Counted from the first letter of the stretch, positions 17,031 through 26,290 are shown. The stretch: DNA of 64,000 bases from Negadavirga shengliensis (GCF_042652345.1 NZ_JBHSJJ010000003.1:434001-498000), one strand, 5' to 3'. Notes: generated from the sequence alone by a model not told the origin. Made by a program: numbers and translations.

Positions 17031-19556
17031 ATGTTGATTCCAAGGCCTGCATGCTTACTAGTTTTTTTTGGTTTTACTTCTTTGGTTTTATGGGGTTGTC
17101 AGGAAAATACAAGCCCTGTTTCAGCCACCATCAGGGAGGAGGCTTATAAAACGCTGGATAAGGTCCTGGAGCATCAGGAAGAATGGGTGAAAGTCCATGC
17201 AGCTGAGTACAAAATATGGTCAGGTTATACTGGGGAGGTGTTTGATATTTATCTGAAGGAAGCTGAGAAATTCGGCAATAAGCCACCATACAGGATTGGT
17301 ATTTGGCGGGTTTTGGCACAGTCTGCCCGCGATGACAGTACCCGTCAGGAATACCTGGAAAAAATCATAACAGCTTTCAAAGACCCAGACGGACAAGACA
17401 GGGTTCATGCGGCCGAAACATTGGCAAAACTGGGTGTGCCAATTGCTGATTTGGCACCCGACCAGGTATCCAGCATATTGGAAGGAGAACGGAATAGCCT
17501 GTATATTTATACGCTTTGGGCGAGCTTAAACGGAGCGGGAAACGGGGAGAGAAACTGGAATCCACTCTTTGAATATATCCAAACCGAAACTCAGGACAAG
17601 CTTACCCTGATGCAGGCAGCTTATGCTCTCCGTCACCATGGCCATATAGGGACAGATGACTGGACGGTCTTGGCATCTCTGGCATTGAACGAGCCGGGGG
17701 ATTCTATGGCCAAAGTATACTTGTTAAGTGCCGCATACATCCTCGCTGACGGTGAAAATGTAAACAGTGAATTTCTTAAAGAAATAAGGCGGGTACTGCT
17801 GGAATTGCAAAATGCCCAGAGCAAGGGGGAAAGGATGGAAATGGCCTTGGCGCTGGGAGAAAAGGGAAACATGGAGGATTTTCCCATATTGCTTTCCTTG
17901 TTGCGGGGAGATGACCCCATCGTTGTGCCGCAAGAATCCCGGTCCGGAGCCATTTTTTCCCCTGCCGATGCAGATGTCCGGGCCACTGCGGCCTATGCCA
18001 TTTTAAGAATGGAGAAGAACAGAACCCATCGATTGGCGTATTGGGATTGGGTGGTGGTCATACTTTATCTCGTAGGCATGATGGTTGTCGGCTATGCCTT
18101 TTCAAAGAAAAACAGAAATGAGAAGGACTACCTGCTCGGGGGTGGAAAAATGAACCCCATAGCGGTTGGTCTGTCCCTTTTCGCTACCCTGCTGAGTTCT
18201 TTGAGTTACCTGTCTTATCCGGGAGAAATGATTAAATATGGGCCGGTGGTATTCTCCGGTGTACTGGCTTTCCCAATGATACATTATGTAGTAGGCTGGT
18301 TTCTGATACCGAAATTCATGAAGCTGAAGGTAACCAGCGCTTATGAATTACTGGAAATCAACCTGGGACTCAGCATCAGAATGCTGGCTATTTTCTTTTT
18401 CCTTTCCCTGAGGTTTTTATGGATGGGTACCATCATTTTCATCACCGTCAATACTGCGGTGATATCAATTTTCGGATTTGAAGGGTCAGACAGCAATGTT
18501 TTTTTGATCAGCTTCGTATTGATTGGCGTGACGATTATTTACACCACGATGGGGGGACTGAAGGCGGTGGTATTCACCGATGTGATCCAATCTGTGGTGT
18601 TGTTGGGGGGAGCCTTACTGACAATCATTGTGGTGAGTGTATATTATGGGTCCTTCTCTGCCTGGTTGCCTTCCGGATGGCTTTCGCATTGGGGGGAATT
18701 GAGATGGGGCATAGTGGCCACAGAGCGTCTCAGCATTGGGAATGCTTTATTGATGACCTTTATCTGGTATGTGGCTTCATCCGGTTCAGACCAAATGTCC
18801 ATACAACGGTTTTTAGCTACTGAAAATCTAAGGTCCGCGAGAAAGACCTTTGGGGTCTCCCTGATCACAAGTTTCGTCGCCCAAAGTCTCCTGGGCTTGG
18901 TGGGATTGGCGGTGATGGCGTATTTCATGTCAAACCCTCAATTTTTGGCTCCCAATGAGTCTGTCGCTACCCATGCCGATGTGTTGTTTCCAAGGTTTAT
19001 TCTGGTGGGCTTGCCCATAGGCATTTCAGGGCTGGTGGCCGCAGGTATCCTGGCCGCAGCCATGTCGAGCCTTTCTTCAGGCCTCAATGCGACTTCTTCT
19101 GTTATATCAGAAGACCTGATGAAAAGGTTTAAAAAAAGGCCCCATCGCCAAACCAACGAGTTAAAAAGAATAAGGCTTTTGTCTCTTTTAGTTGGACTAT
19201 TCACTTTGATACTGAGTTTGTTTATCAGCAAGGTGGAGGGCAACCTTTATGACGTCATCGTCAAAGTGGTCAACTTGTTTGTTTCCCCGTTGTTTGTGCT
19301 TTTTTTTATGGCTTTGTTCATTCCTTTTGCTACCGCACGGGGTGTATTCATCGGCGGGGTGGGCAGCATAGTGATGGCGGTAGCGGTGGCTTTTTTCAAG
19401 TATATGGGGATTGAGGTCTTGTTCATTATGCCTGCGGCGCTGTTGGCGGGAATCATTTTGGGCATGGTGGCCAGTTACGTCGATGTTCAGTTATTGGGCA
19501 ACAGGGAAACGGTAAGCAATAGGATCCACAAAATATGGGAAGATGAAAATCATTAG
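17031..19556 (+). CDS. Fusion of HEAT-like lipoprotein domain and sodium:solute symporter
   Basis: 841 residues. The N terminus is a lipoprotein-type signal (LVLWGC, Cys around residue 23) followed by about 310 residues of helical repeats (for example DRVHAAETLAKLGV, TLMQAAYALRHHGHIG, DVRATAAYAILRM) that look like HEAT repeats placed in the periplasm. From about residue 340 (WDWVVVILYLVGMMVVGY, then SKKNRNEKDYLLGGG) the protein is a standard SSS-family sodium symporter with 12 or more membrane segments and the usual TTMGGLKAVVFTDVIQ signature. One open frame with no stop links both parts. It is the only small-molecule transporter in the locus and probably imports the monomer released by the secreted enzymes, with the periplasmic domain perhaps acting as an attached receptor or assembly platform. 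Confidence 0.85.
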   Translation: MLIPRPACLLVFFGFTSLVLWGCQENTSPVSATIREEAYKTLDKVLEHQEEWVKVHAAEYKIWSGYTGEVFDIYLKEAEKFGNKPPYRIGIWRVLAQSARDDSTRQEYLEKIITAFKDPDGQDRVHAAETLAKLGVPIADLAPDQVSSILEGERNSLYIYTLWASLNGAGNGERNWNPLFEYIQTETQDKLTLMQAAYALRHHGHIGTDDWTVLASLALNEPGDSMAKVYLLSAAYILADGENVNSEFLKEIRRVLLELQNAQSKGERMEMALALGEKGNMEDFPILLSLLRGDDPIVVPQESRSGAIFSPADADVRATAAYAILRMEKNRTHRLAYWDWVVVILYLVGMMVVGYAFSKKNRNEKDYLLGGGKMNPIAVGLSLFATLLSSLSYLSYPGEMIKYGPVVFSGVLAFPMIHYVVGWFLIPKFMKLKVTSAYELLEINLGLSIRMLAIFFFLSLRFLWMGTIIFITVNTAVISIFGFEGSDSNVFLISFVLIGVTIIYTTMGGLKAVVFTDVIQSVVLLGGALLTIIVVSVYYGSFSAWLPSGWLSHWGELRWGIVATERLSIGNALLMTFIWYVASSGSDQMSIQRFLATENLRSARKTFGVSLITSFVAQSLLGLVGLAVMAYFMSNPQFLAPNESVATHADVLFPRFILVGLPIGISGLVAAGILAAAMSSLSSGLNATSSVISEDLMKRFKKRPHRQTNELKRIRLLSLLVGLFTLILSLFISKVEGNLYDVIVKVVNLFVSPLFVLFFMALFIPFATARGVFIGGVGSIVMAVAVAFFKYMGIEVLFIMPAALLAGIILGMVASYVDVQLLGNRETVSNRIHKIWEDENH

Positions 19557-20658
19557 CAGGGATACGGTCCGGATGGGAGCAGAGCAGGGGCTGACACATA
19601 GCAAAACTTTCCCAGCCATGGAAATCTTGCCTTCAGGCAGGATTTTGGTTGGATTTAGGGCTGCCGAAAAGAAAACAGACCCTCTTCATAAACGTGCCAT
19701 GATGACATGGTCTGATGATGGTGGGCGAAGCTGGCGCGAACCTTTTGAACCGTTGGCATTACCTGCTGTAGAGGGCAGAACCGGTCAAAGTCAAACCGTT
19801 TATTTCCTGTCTTTGGGAGGGGAAAGGGTGTTTGCCGTTATCAATTGGGTGGATCATTCAGAACCTGAGAATCCCTATTATGATCCTCACAATGAGAGCT
19901 TAAAAGATACGAGGATTTTTACTTCGATGTCCATGGACGGTGGAGCAACCTGGGGTGATGCCCAACTTATGGATACTTCTGGAGCAGGTGGGCCTGTTCC
20001 CCTTACCGGACCTCCTTTTAAGTTGCGGGATGGCCGGATCGCCTGTCAGTTTGAAATCAACAAATATGCCCATGACGCTCATGAGTGGGTCCATCGCTCC
20101 TCATTGATTTTTTCCCAAGATGAAGGGAAAAGCTGGGGCGATATGGTAACCGTTACCCGGGAACCGGGTAAATATTACTGGGACCAGCGGCCTAATGTTT
20201 TGCAGGATGGAACATCAGTAGTCAATTTTTTTTGGACCTTTGATGGGGTGACACAATCTTATCTGAACATCCATGCTTCTTTAAGTGAGGATGGAGGTCG
20301 CTCCTGGTCCAAATTATGGGATACCGGAATTTATGGACAGCCTGGACGGCCCATCGGTTTAAGGGATGGCAGGATTGTAACAATAGATATCGATCGCTCG
20401 GAAGTACCGGTGATAAGCGTCAGGATAAGTGATGACTTAGGACAAACTTATTCCCAAAGCCTCGAAATATATAGACAAGGCCCGGCTCAGGACAGCAAGC
20501 GCATGGACATGAACCGGGCCTGGGAGGAAATGTATAAATTTTCTGTAGGCCATCCGCAGTTACTTTATTTGGATGAACATTCATTGATGGCCTATTATTA
20601 TGTAGGCCATGACGCTGACCATACTGAAATCGCCTATGTCAAAATTTCAATGCCATGA
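19543..20658 (+). CDS. Cytosolic sialidase-like Asp-box propeller protein
   Basis: 371 residues with no signal peptide: it opens MKIISRDTVRMG and overlaps the symporter stop by 14 bp. Asp boxes SDDGGRSW, SMDGGATWG, SQDEGKSWG, SEDGGRSWS and the partial SDDLGQTY indicate a six-bladed propeller of the BNR/sialidase type. Because it lies between the uptake gene and cytosolic metabolic enzymes, it probably acts on imported substrate, cleaving a glycosidic bond or performing a lyase or epimerase step. Catalytic arginines cannot be assigned with confidence. An intracellular member of an otherwise exported family is noteworthy. Confidence 0.78.
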   Translation: MKIISRDTVRMGAEQGLTHSKTFPAMEILPSGRILVGFRAAEKKTDPLHKRAMMTWSDDGGRSWREPFEPLALPAVEGRTGQSQTVYFLSLGGERVFAVINWVDHSEPENPYYDPHNESLKDTRIFTSMSMDGGATWGDAQLMDTSGAGGPVPLTGPPFKLRDGRIACQFEINKYAHDAHEWVHRSSLIFSQDEGKSWGDMVTVTREPGKYYWDQRPNVLQDGTSVVNFFWTFDGVTQSYLNIHASLSEDGGRSWSKLWDTGIYGQPGRPIGLRDGRIVTIDIDRSEVPVISVRISDDLGQTYSQSLEIYRQGPAQDSKRMDMNRAWEEMYKFSVGHPQLLYLDEHSLMAYYYVGHDADHTEIAYVKISMP

Positions 20659-22970
20659 GTCAAACAAAACCCAACAAATGGGAATTCCTCCCTGTCGACC
20701 AAGAGTTTATGGAAAGCGTCGTTCAGTTTCTGCCCAAAAAGGTATATGATATGCATGCCCACCTCTACCGCCGGGAAGATTTGAGGGCCACAACAAAGGG
20801 TGTTTGGAACGACGGCCCCGAGACAGTAGGGTTTGAGCAGTGGAGAAACCATACAAAGCTATTCTTTAAAGAGGCATCGCAGCTTGGAGGATTGTTTTTC
20901 CCAGCTCCCTTGCCAAATGTGGATGTCTATGCGGCCAATCAGTTTTTGTCACAGGAACTAAGCCAATCCTCTCTTTCCAGGGGTTTGATGCTGGTTACAC
21001 CCAAAACCACAGCGCTGGAAATCGACTCCTTTTTCCGGAATCCCCAAATTGTCGGATTTAAGCCTTATCATGTTTTTAGTGAAGAAAAACCCACTCCTCA
21101 ATCCTCCATAAATGGTTTTTGTCCAGAGCGGTTTTGGCAACATGCGCATGACAGAAAAGCTGTGATCATGCTTCACATCATGCGGGATGCCTCAGCTTTG
21201 GATCCAAGGAATATTGAAGAAATCAAAACCTACTGCCGGAAGTACGCTCAGGTAAAGCTTATCCTTGCCCATTGTGCCCGGAGTTTTCATGCGGCTCATG
21301 CAGAGGGAATACGGTATTTGAAAGGGCTGGAAAACATTTGGTTCGATATGTCGGGAATATGCGAGGCGGAAGCCATTTATTCCGTCCTCAAATATTTTGG
21401 CCCGGAAAAACTCTTATGGGGCAGCGATTTTCCGGTTTCTCAGATCAGGGGAAGGGCGGTAAGTTTGGGCACCGGGTTCATTTGGTTGGACAACGACGCT
21501 TACGTTCAGGAGAATGCTTTGGGAAAGCCGTTTCTGGTAGGCGTTGAATCCATTAGCGCTTTGATGAATGCCGCCCGATGGTTTGGGTTAAATTGCAGTG
21601 ATAGGGAAGACATATTCTGGAAAAACGGCCTGGAACTATTGGGCTTGTCAACTCCTAAGGTGGCAGATGGGCAGGAGCAATACCTTCATGCGAAGAAACG
21701 CATCCCCGGTGGGACACATTTATTAAGCAAGAGGCCGGAAAACATGGCACCCGGCCTATGGCCGCCTTATTTTAAAAGAGCGCAGGGGTCTGAGGTGTGG
21801 GATACAGATGGAAAACACTATTATGACATGTCTACCAATGCCGTGGGATCCTGCTTGTTGGGATATGGTCACCCTGCGGTGAATGCAGCTGTGACCAGAA
21901 GAGTGCATTTAGGGAGCATGTCCACTTTAAACCCACCGGAGGAGGTAACGCTTGCAGATGAACTTTGCCGTATCCATCCATGGGCGGAGCGGGTTCGTTT
22001 TGCCAGGGGAGGTGGAGAAGCATGCGCCATTGCGGTAAGGATAGCGCGAGCCACCACTGACCGTTCTTTGGTGGCCGTTTGTGGGTACCATGGATGGCAC
22101 GACTGGTACCTCGCGGCAAATTTAGGCGAGTCGGATGCTTTGAGGGGACATTTATTAGCGGGACTTGAACCGCTGGGCATTCCCAGGGAGCTTCGGGGTA
22201 CTGCGCTTACATTCCGTTATCACGATAGGGAAGGGTTTCAGCAGTTGATAGACATGTATGAGGACCGGCTGGCAGCTGTGATCATGGAGCCATGCAGACA
22301 CGAACATCCCCAATCCGGTTTTTTGGAGCATATCCGTAAAGTGACAAGGGAGAAAGGCATTGTTTTGATTTTTGATGAGATCACTGTAGGCTGGCGACTT
22401 CATTTTGGGGGTGCCCACCTGATCTACAAAGTGGACCCGGATATGGCGGTTTTTGCCAAAGCCTTGGGCAATGGCTATCCAATTGCCGCCGTGATCGGCA
22501 CGACAGCTGCCATGGAGGGGGCCCACAGTACTTTTATCAGCAGCACCTATTGGACAGAAAGTATTGGTCCTGTGGCAGCATTGGCCACCTTGGAACAGAT
22601 GCGGCAAACCGATGTAGCTGGTCATGTTGCTGCAATGGGCAACCAGGTGCAGGATAGCTGGAAAATCGCAGCAGAAAAAACAGGCATCCGGATTCAGGTA
22701 ACGGGATTTCCCTGTCTGGCAGGCTTTGCCTTTATGCAGGAAGATCCAGAGCTGCTCCGGACCATTTATGCCCAAAAAATGCTGGATAGGGGGTTTTTGG
22801 CGGGAACAGCTTTTTATCCCACGTTGGCGCACGATGACCATGTCATTGAAAAGTACCGGATTGCCATAGAGGAAGTGTTTCGGGAAATAGGACAGGGAAT
22901 AAGCAGGGGTAATTACCGGCAGCTGCTTCGGGGGCCGGTTGCAAAGAGTGGGTTTTCGAGGTTGATATAA
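20655..22970 (+). CDS. Bifunctional amidohydrolase - class III aminotransferase fusion
   Basis: 771 residues in a single frame, overlapping the previous stop at ATGA. Residues about 28-330 form an amidohydrolase-2 TIM barrel: metal ligands His34 and His36 (YDMHAHLY), His174 (MLHIMRD), His206 (LAHCAR) and Asp258 (WGSDFP). Residues about 345-755 form a class III aminotransferase resembling glutamate-1-semialdehyde aminomutase: PGGTHLLSKR near 351, GYHGWHDW, PLP-ring Asp574 (IFDEITVGWR) and Schiff-base Lys602 (FAKALGNGYP). Both active sites look intact. A hydrolysis or decarboxylation step and a transamination step may thus be coupled with channelling. It ends the overlapping operon; the next gene starts 184 bp later. 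Confidence 0.85.
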   Translation: MSQTKPNKWEFLPVDQEFMESVVQFLPKKVYDMHAHLYRREDLRATTKGVWNDGPETVGFEQWRNHTKLFFKEASQLGGLFFPAPLPNVDVYAANQFLSQELSQSSLSRGLMLVTPKTTALEIDSFFRNPQIVGFKPYHVFSEEKPTPQSSINGFCPERFWQHAHDRKAVIMLHIMRDASALDPRNIEEIKTYCRKYAQVKLILAHCARSFHAAHAEGIRYLKGLENIWFDMSGICEAEAIYSVLKYFGPEKLLWGSDFPVSQIRGRAVSLGTGFIWLDNDAYVQENALGKPFLVGVESISALMNAARWFGLNCSDREDIFWKNGLELLGLSTPKVADGQEQYLHAKKRIPGGTHLLSKRPENMAPGLWPPYFKRAQGSEVWDTDGKHYYDMSTNAVGSCLLGYGHPAVNAAVTRRVHLGSMSTLNPPEEVTLADELCRIHPWAERVRFARGGGEACAIAVRIARATTDRSLVAVCGYHGWHDWYLAANLGESDALRGHLLAGLEPLGIPRELRGTALTFRYHDREGFQQLIDMYEDRLAAVIMEPCRHEHPQSGFLEHIRKVTREKGIVLIFDEITVGWRLHFGGAHLIYKVDPDMAVFAKALGNGYPIAAVIGTTAAMEGAHSTFISSTYWTESIGPVAALATLEQMRQTDVAGHVAAMGNQVQDSWKIAAEKTGIRIQVTGFPCLAGFAFMQEDPELLRTIYAQKMLDRGFLAGTAFYPTLAHDDHVIEKYRIAIEEVFREIGQGISRGNYRQLLRGPVAKSGFSRLI

Positions 22971-23154
22971 AGGTAAAGAACAGAAAATAAGTTTTGCCGG
23001 AGTGGATTAACAGTAGTATTTGGGTGGGATGATGTGTTTTCTCCTGCTACAGAAGGCGTCCACTGGAGCCCTTGGATATTTAAATAAGCCGGTAATCGGA
23101 AGGTGCTTTCATTAGCCCAAGAAAAAATGTATTTTGTAGGTTATAGATCGAAAA

Positions 23155-24444
23155 ATGAAAAAACCGGGACAAATAAAAAAAGTGGGCAGTCGAAGGACTT
23201 TTCTCAAGAATTCACTCTTCGGTGGCATTTCTTTAATCGGGATTGACCCTACGGTCTTTTTCTTTGATAAGGGATTGAATATTAAAAGTGAACTGTCTTA
23301 TGACATTGACCTTTTCTCTCCAACCCGGTTGTTTGACGGGGATAAATGCTGGGCACACCCCAGGGCAGGAATCATACCCGGAAAAAAGAAAACAGACCCT
23401 CCGAGGGTAGTGATGACGCTGAATACCCTTGACTTATCAGGAAGCGATGTGTTTAAGGGGATGCTCAGCATGAAGTCTGACGATTTTGGGAGGACATGGG
23501 ATGAACCTGCGCAGTCCCAGGCTTTGGCCCCTGCCATTGAAGAAATAAATCAAGTCAGGCATCCGGTGGCAGTGAGTGATTTTTGGCCAAAATGGCATAA
23601 ACAAACAAGGACTTTATTGGGAATAGGCCACACCATAGTGTATACACCGGATTGGAAAGTGACATATCCGCGACCCCGGCATACCGCGTATTCTGTCTAT
23701 GATCCTAAAAAGAATGCTTGGTCGGCATGGAAAAAACTGGAAATGAATGGGATGCAGAAGTTCCATCATGCAGGTGCGGGATGTGTGCAAAGGTACGACG
23801 AAGCCAATGGGGAAATCAAGTTGCCCATTTATTTCACCCCGGATAAAGGCAATTCCAGAATCACGGTTTGTAGATGCGCGTTTAATGGCAAAGACCTTAA
23901 GTTTCTGGAACAGGGTAATGAATTGGCCATAGACGACGGCAGCCGCGGTCTGCACGAACCTTCGCTCACGTATTTTAATGGGGTTTATTACCTGACCTTA
24001 AGAAACGATCACGCGGGGTATGTTACAAAGAGCAAAGACGGATTGGTTTTTGAGCCGATCCGGGCCTGGAAATTTGATGATGGGTCAGATTTGGGCAATT
24101 ACAATACCCAGCAACATTGGGTAACCCATAGCGACGGATTGTTTTTGGTGTATACCAGAAGAGGTGCGGGCAATGACCATGTATTTCGCCACAGAGCCCC
24201 CCTTTTTATGGCCCAAGTGGATCCTGACCGTATGGTTGTGATCCGGGAATCGGAACAAATCCTGGTCCCAGAAAGAGGGGCCAGGCTCGGTAATTTTGGC
24301 GTGACGGATGTGAGCCCTGATGAAACGTGGGTTACAGTCTCGGAATGGATGCAGCCCAAAGGGGTGGAGAAATACGGCAGCGATGGCAGTGTGTTCGTTG
24401 CCCGTATCCAATGGAACCGGCCCAATGGCCTTTTTGAAAAATAG
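23155..24444 (+). CDS. Tat-exported sialidase-superfamily propeller protein
   Basis: 429 residues. The N terminus GSRRTFLKNSLFGG is a twin-arginine (Tat) signal, so the folded protein is exported to the periplasm. The remainder is beta-rich and propeller-like with degenerate Asp boxes (KSDDFGRTWDEP, SKDGLVFEP) and conserved-looking charged strands (RYDEANGEIKLPIYF, SRGLHEPSLTYFNG, TRRGAGNDHVFRHRAPLFMAQVD split by description). Unlike the other exported propellers of the locus, which carry Sec signals, it uses Tat. It is 184 bp after the fusion gene; that gap has no strong promoter. Its stop codon overlaps the bipartite element that serves the next operon. Function is inferred only from superfamily and context. 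Confidence 0.72.
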   Translation: MKKPGQIKKVGSRRTFLKNSLFGGISLIGIDPTVFFFDKGLNIKSELSYDIDLFSPTRLFDGDKCWAHPRAGIIPGKKKTDPPRVVMTLNTLDLSGSDVFKGMLSMKSDDFGRTWDEPAQSQALAPAIEEINQVRHPVAVSDFWPKWHKQTRTLLGIGHTIVYTPDWKVTYPRPRHTAYSVYDPKKNAWSAWKKLEMNGMQKFHHAGAGCVQRYDEANGEIKLPIYFTPDKGNSRITVCRCAFNGKDLKFLEQGNELAIDDGSRGLHEPSLTYFNGVYYLTLRNDHAGYVTKSKDGLVFEPIRAWKFDDGSDLGNYNTQQHWVTHSDGLFLVYTRRGAGNDHVFRHRAPLFMAQVDPDRMVVIRESEQILVPERGARLGNFGVTDVSPDETWVTVSEWMQPKGVEKYGSDGSVFVARIQWNRPNGLFEK

Positions 24445-24499
24445 TACCATGTTTCCAAAGGAAAGTAATAGTCTTTGTATGCTAGCCGATTTAACTTTG
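24440..24499 (+). promoter_or_regulatory. Bipartite AraC-type element, copy 3, and -7 box of operon at 24522
   Basis: AATAGTACCA at 24440-24449, overlapping the stop codon of the preceding gene, and AATAGT at 24467-24472 repeat copy 2 exactly in both half-sites and in the 27-bp register, while the 16 bases between them are unrelated. TAACTTTG at 24492-24499 matches TAnnTTTG and begins 19 bp after the second half-site, the same distance as in copy 2. The start of transcription would be near 24506, giving a very short leader before ATG 24522. Confidence 0.72.
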
Positions 24500-24521
24500 A
24501 TAAACCCTTAACCCCAGCAAA

Positions 24522-25337
24522 ATGCCCATAAGGATGAAAAATAGCCTGGTGCTGGACAAGCTCAGGGCAGGTGAAAATGTAAATTGTTTCAAAATTAACC
24601 TCGCGGATGCCCGCGTGGTGGAAATCGCAGCCATCGCTGGGTTCGACTGTCTGTGGGTGGATCAAGAGCACATCGGTCAGGATTGGTCCATTTTGGTTTC
24701 TCAAATATGGGCTGCCAAATCCCAGAACAAAGACATCATGGTCAGGGTGGCCCGTGGTAGTTACAGTGATTATGTAAAGCCACTCGAACTGGATGCGACA
24801 GGCATCATTGTTCCACATATTATGGGGACAGAAGATGCCCGGAAGGTCATTCACATGACCCGCTTTCGCCCGCTTGGTATGCGGGCCATAGACGGTGGCA
24901 ATGCCGATGGCGCTTATACGGCCATGGATTTTCAGGCTTATTTGAAAGAGGCCAATGAGAAGAGGTTTATAATTTTTCAGATTGAAGATCCGGAACCTTT
25001 GGAGGAATTGGAGCAGATCGCCATGTTGGAAGGCTTTGATATGTTGTTTTTCGGCCCTGGAGATTTTAGCCAGGCCATAGGGGCACCGGGAGAATGGGAT
25101 CATCCAAGAATCAAGGAAGCAAGGAGGTATGTCGCGGAAATTGCCCGTAAGTATGGGAAATTTGCAGGCACTACGGGTGGTGTGGCCCAAGTAGAAAATT
25201 ATCAGAAGTTGGGCTATCAGTTTATAAGCATCGGGGCCGATGTGGTGGGCCTAACGCAATACTGCAAAGAGCTTATTGCTGGCTACAACAAAACCTCCAT
25301 TGAGAAGGAAGGCAATTTTTATTACAAAAAGCCATGA
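24522..25337 (+). CDS. HpcH/HpaI-family class II pyruvate aldolase
   Basis: 271 residues of the HpcH/HpaI (2-dehydro-3-deoxyglucarate / 4-hydroxy-2-oxo acid) aldolase family, which cleaves 2-keto-4-hydroxy acids to pyruvate and an aldehyde using a divalent metal. Visible residues are Glu49-His50 in VDQEHIG, Arg75 in MVRVARG, Glu155 in FQIEDPE and Asp181 in FGPGDFS, the metal ligands and base region of the family. ATG 24534 is an alternative start. It is the first gene of the second operon, directly downstream of an AraC-type element and a -7 box. It probably performs the final carbon-carbon cleavage in the pathway. The exact chain length of its substrate is unknown. Confidence 0.87.
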   Translation: MPIRMKNSLVLDKLRAGENVNCFKINLADARVVEIAAIAGFDCLWVDQEHIGQDWSILVSQIWAAKSQNKDIMVRVARGSYSDYVKPLELDATGIIVPHIMGTEDARKVIHMTRFRPLGMRAIDGGNADGAYTAMDFQAYLKEANEKRFIIFQIEDPEPLEELEQIAMLEGFDMLFFGPGDFSQAIGAPGEWDHPRIKEARRYVAEIARKYGKFAGTTGGVAQVENYQKLGYQFISIGADVVGLTQYCKELIAGYNKTSIEKEGNFYYKKP

Positions 25338-26290
25338 TAAAAAGACCCTTGGGCAATACCGATATAGAGGTTTCTGAAATCGCTTTTGGCGGGGTGGAAA
25401 TAGGAATGCCTTACGGCATCGGTATTGGTTCGGAAAAAGACATGATCCAGGAAAAAGAGGCCATTAGGTTGCTCCATATGGCTCTGGACAGCGGGATCAA
25501 CTTTTTTGACACGGCACGGATGTATGGGCAAAGTGAAGCCATTATGGGAAAGGCTTTTTATTCCCGCAGGGAGGAAATAATTATCTGCTCCAAATGCAGG
25601 CATTTTAGGGATAGTCAGGGAGGCTTGCCTTCATCTACAGTCATAGAAAGAATGATTGCCGAATCCTTGGAAGAAAGTTTGGAAGCCTTAAACACGGATT
25701 ACATTGACCTTTATATGCTCCACCAGGCGGATAAGGAGATACTTCAGCACGAAGATATTGTAAAGGTTTTCGAAAGACTGAAGAAAGCGGGGGTGGTGAG
25801 AGCCATAGGCGTTTCCACGTATACTTTGGAAGAAACGGATACGGCCATCGAAAGCGGCGTTTGGGAAGTGATCCAGTTGCCTTTTAACCTGATGGATCAA
25901 AGGCAGTCTGCCATGTTTTCTAAGGCCCGTCAGAAAGGGGTGGGAGTGGTAATACGTTCCGTGTTACTCAAAGGATTGCTGAGCGATAGAGGCAAGAACC
26001 TTGCGGACCCACTAAGCGAAATAGAATGTCACATTCAGGAGTACAATGAACTTTTGAACCGGCATGCGTGCGACCTGCCTTCCCTGGCCATCAAGTTTGC
26101 CCTGTCTTTTGAGGAAGTGTCAGCGGTTTTGGTTGGAATCGATAAAGAAAAGTATCTCAGGCAGGCCTTGATGGCTGCTGACGGCCATTATCTGGATGAG
26201 AGCAGTTTAATGTCTGCCAGGAATCTTGGCTTTCCGAAGCCTGAATTCATCGACTTGCCCTATTGGAATAAAATGGGGTGGCTAACATAA
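25334..26290 (+). CDS. Aldo/keto reductase
   Basis: 318 residues overlapping the aldolase stop at ATGA. The NADPH-dependent aldo/keto reductase tetrad is complete: Asp59 and Tyr64 (FFDTARMYG), Lys87 (ICSKC) and His130 (YMLHQ). Other family elements are RPLGNTDIEVSEIAFGG at the start, KKAGVVRAIGVSTY and AIKFALSFEEVSAVLVG near the end, where cofactor binding occurs. Cytosolic. In this operon it could reduce the aldehyde product of the aldolase or interconvert a keto sugar. No feature suggests loss of activity. Confidence 0.9.
   Translation: MIKRPLGNTDIEVSEIAFGGVEIGMPYGIGIGSEKDMIQEKEAIRLLHMALDSGINFFDTARMYGQSEAIMGKAFYSRREEIIICSKCRHFRDSQGGLPSSTVIERMIAESLEESLEALNTDYIDLYMLHQADKEILQHEDIVKVFERLKKAGVVRAIGVSTYTLEETDTAIESGVWEVIQLPFNLMDQRQSAMFSKARQKGVGVVIRSVLLKGLLSDRGKNLADPLSEIECHIQEYNELLNRHACDLPSLAIKFALSFEEVSAVLVGIDKEKYLRQALMAADGHYLDESSLMSARNLGFPKPEFIDLPYWNKMGWLT

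Noticed and set aside
22971..23154. AACAGTAGTA at 23009 as a fourth copy of the AraC-type element.
   Set aside because: No partner half-site 27 bp upstream and no TTTG at the expected distance.
24099..25190. Long open frame of 363 codons on the minus strand.
   Set aside because: It is antisense to the Tat-exported propeller and the HpcH aldolase, both with clear families; its composition is that of a shadow frame.
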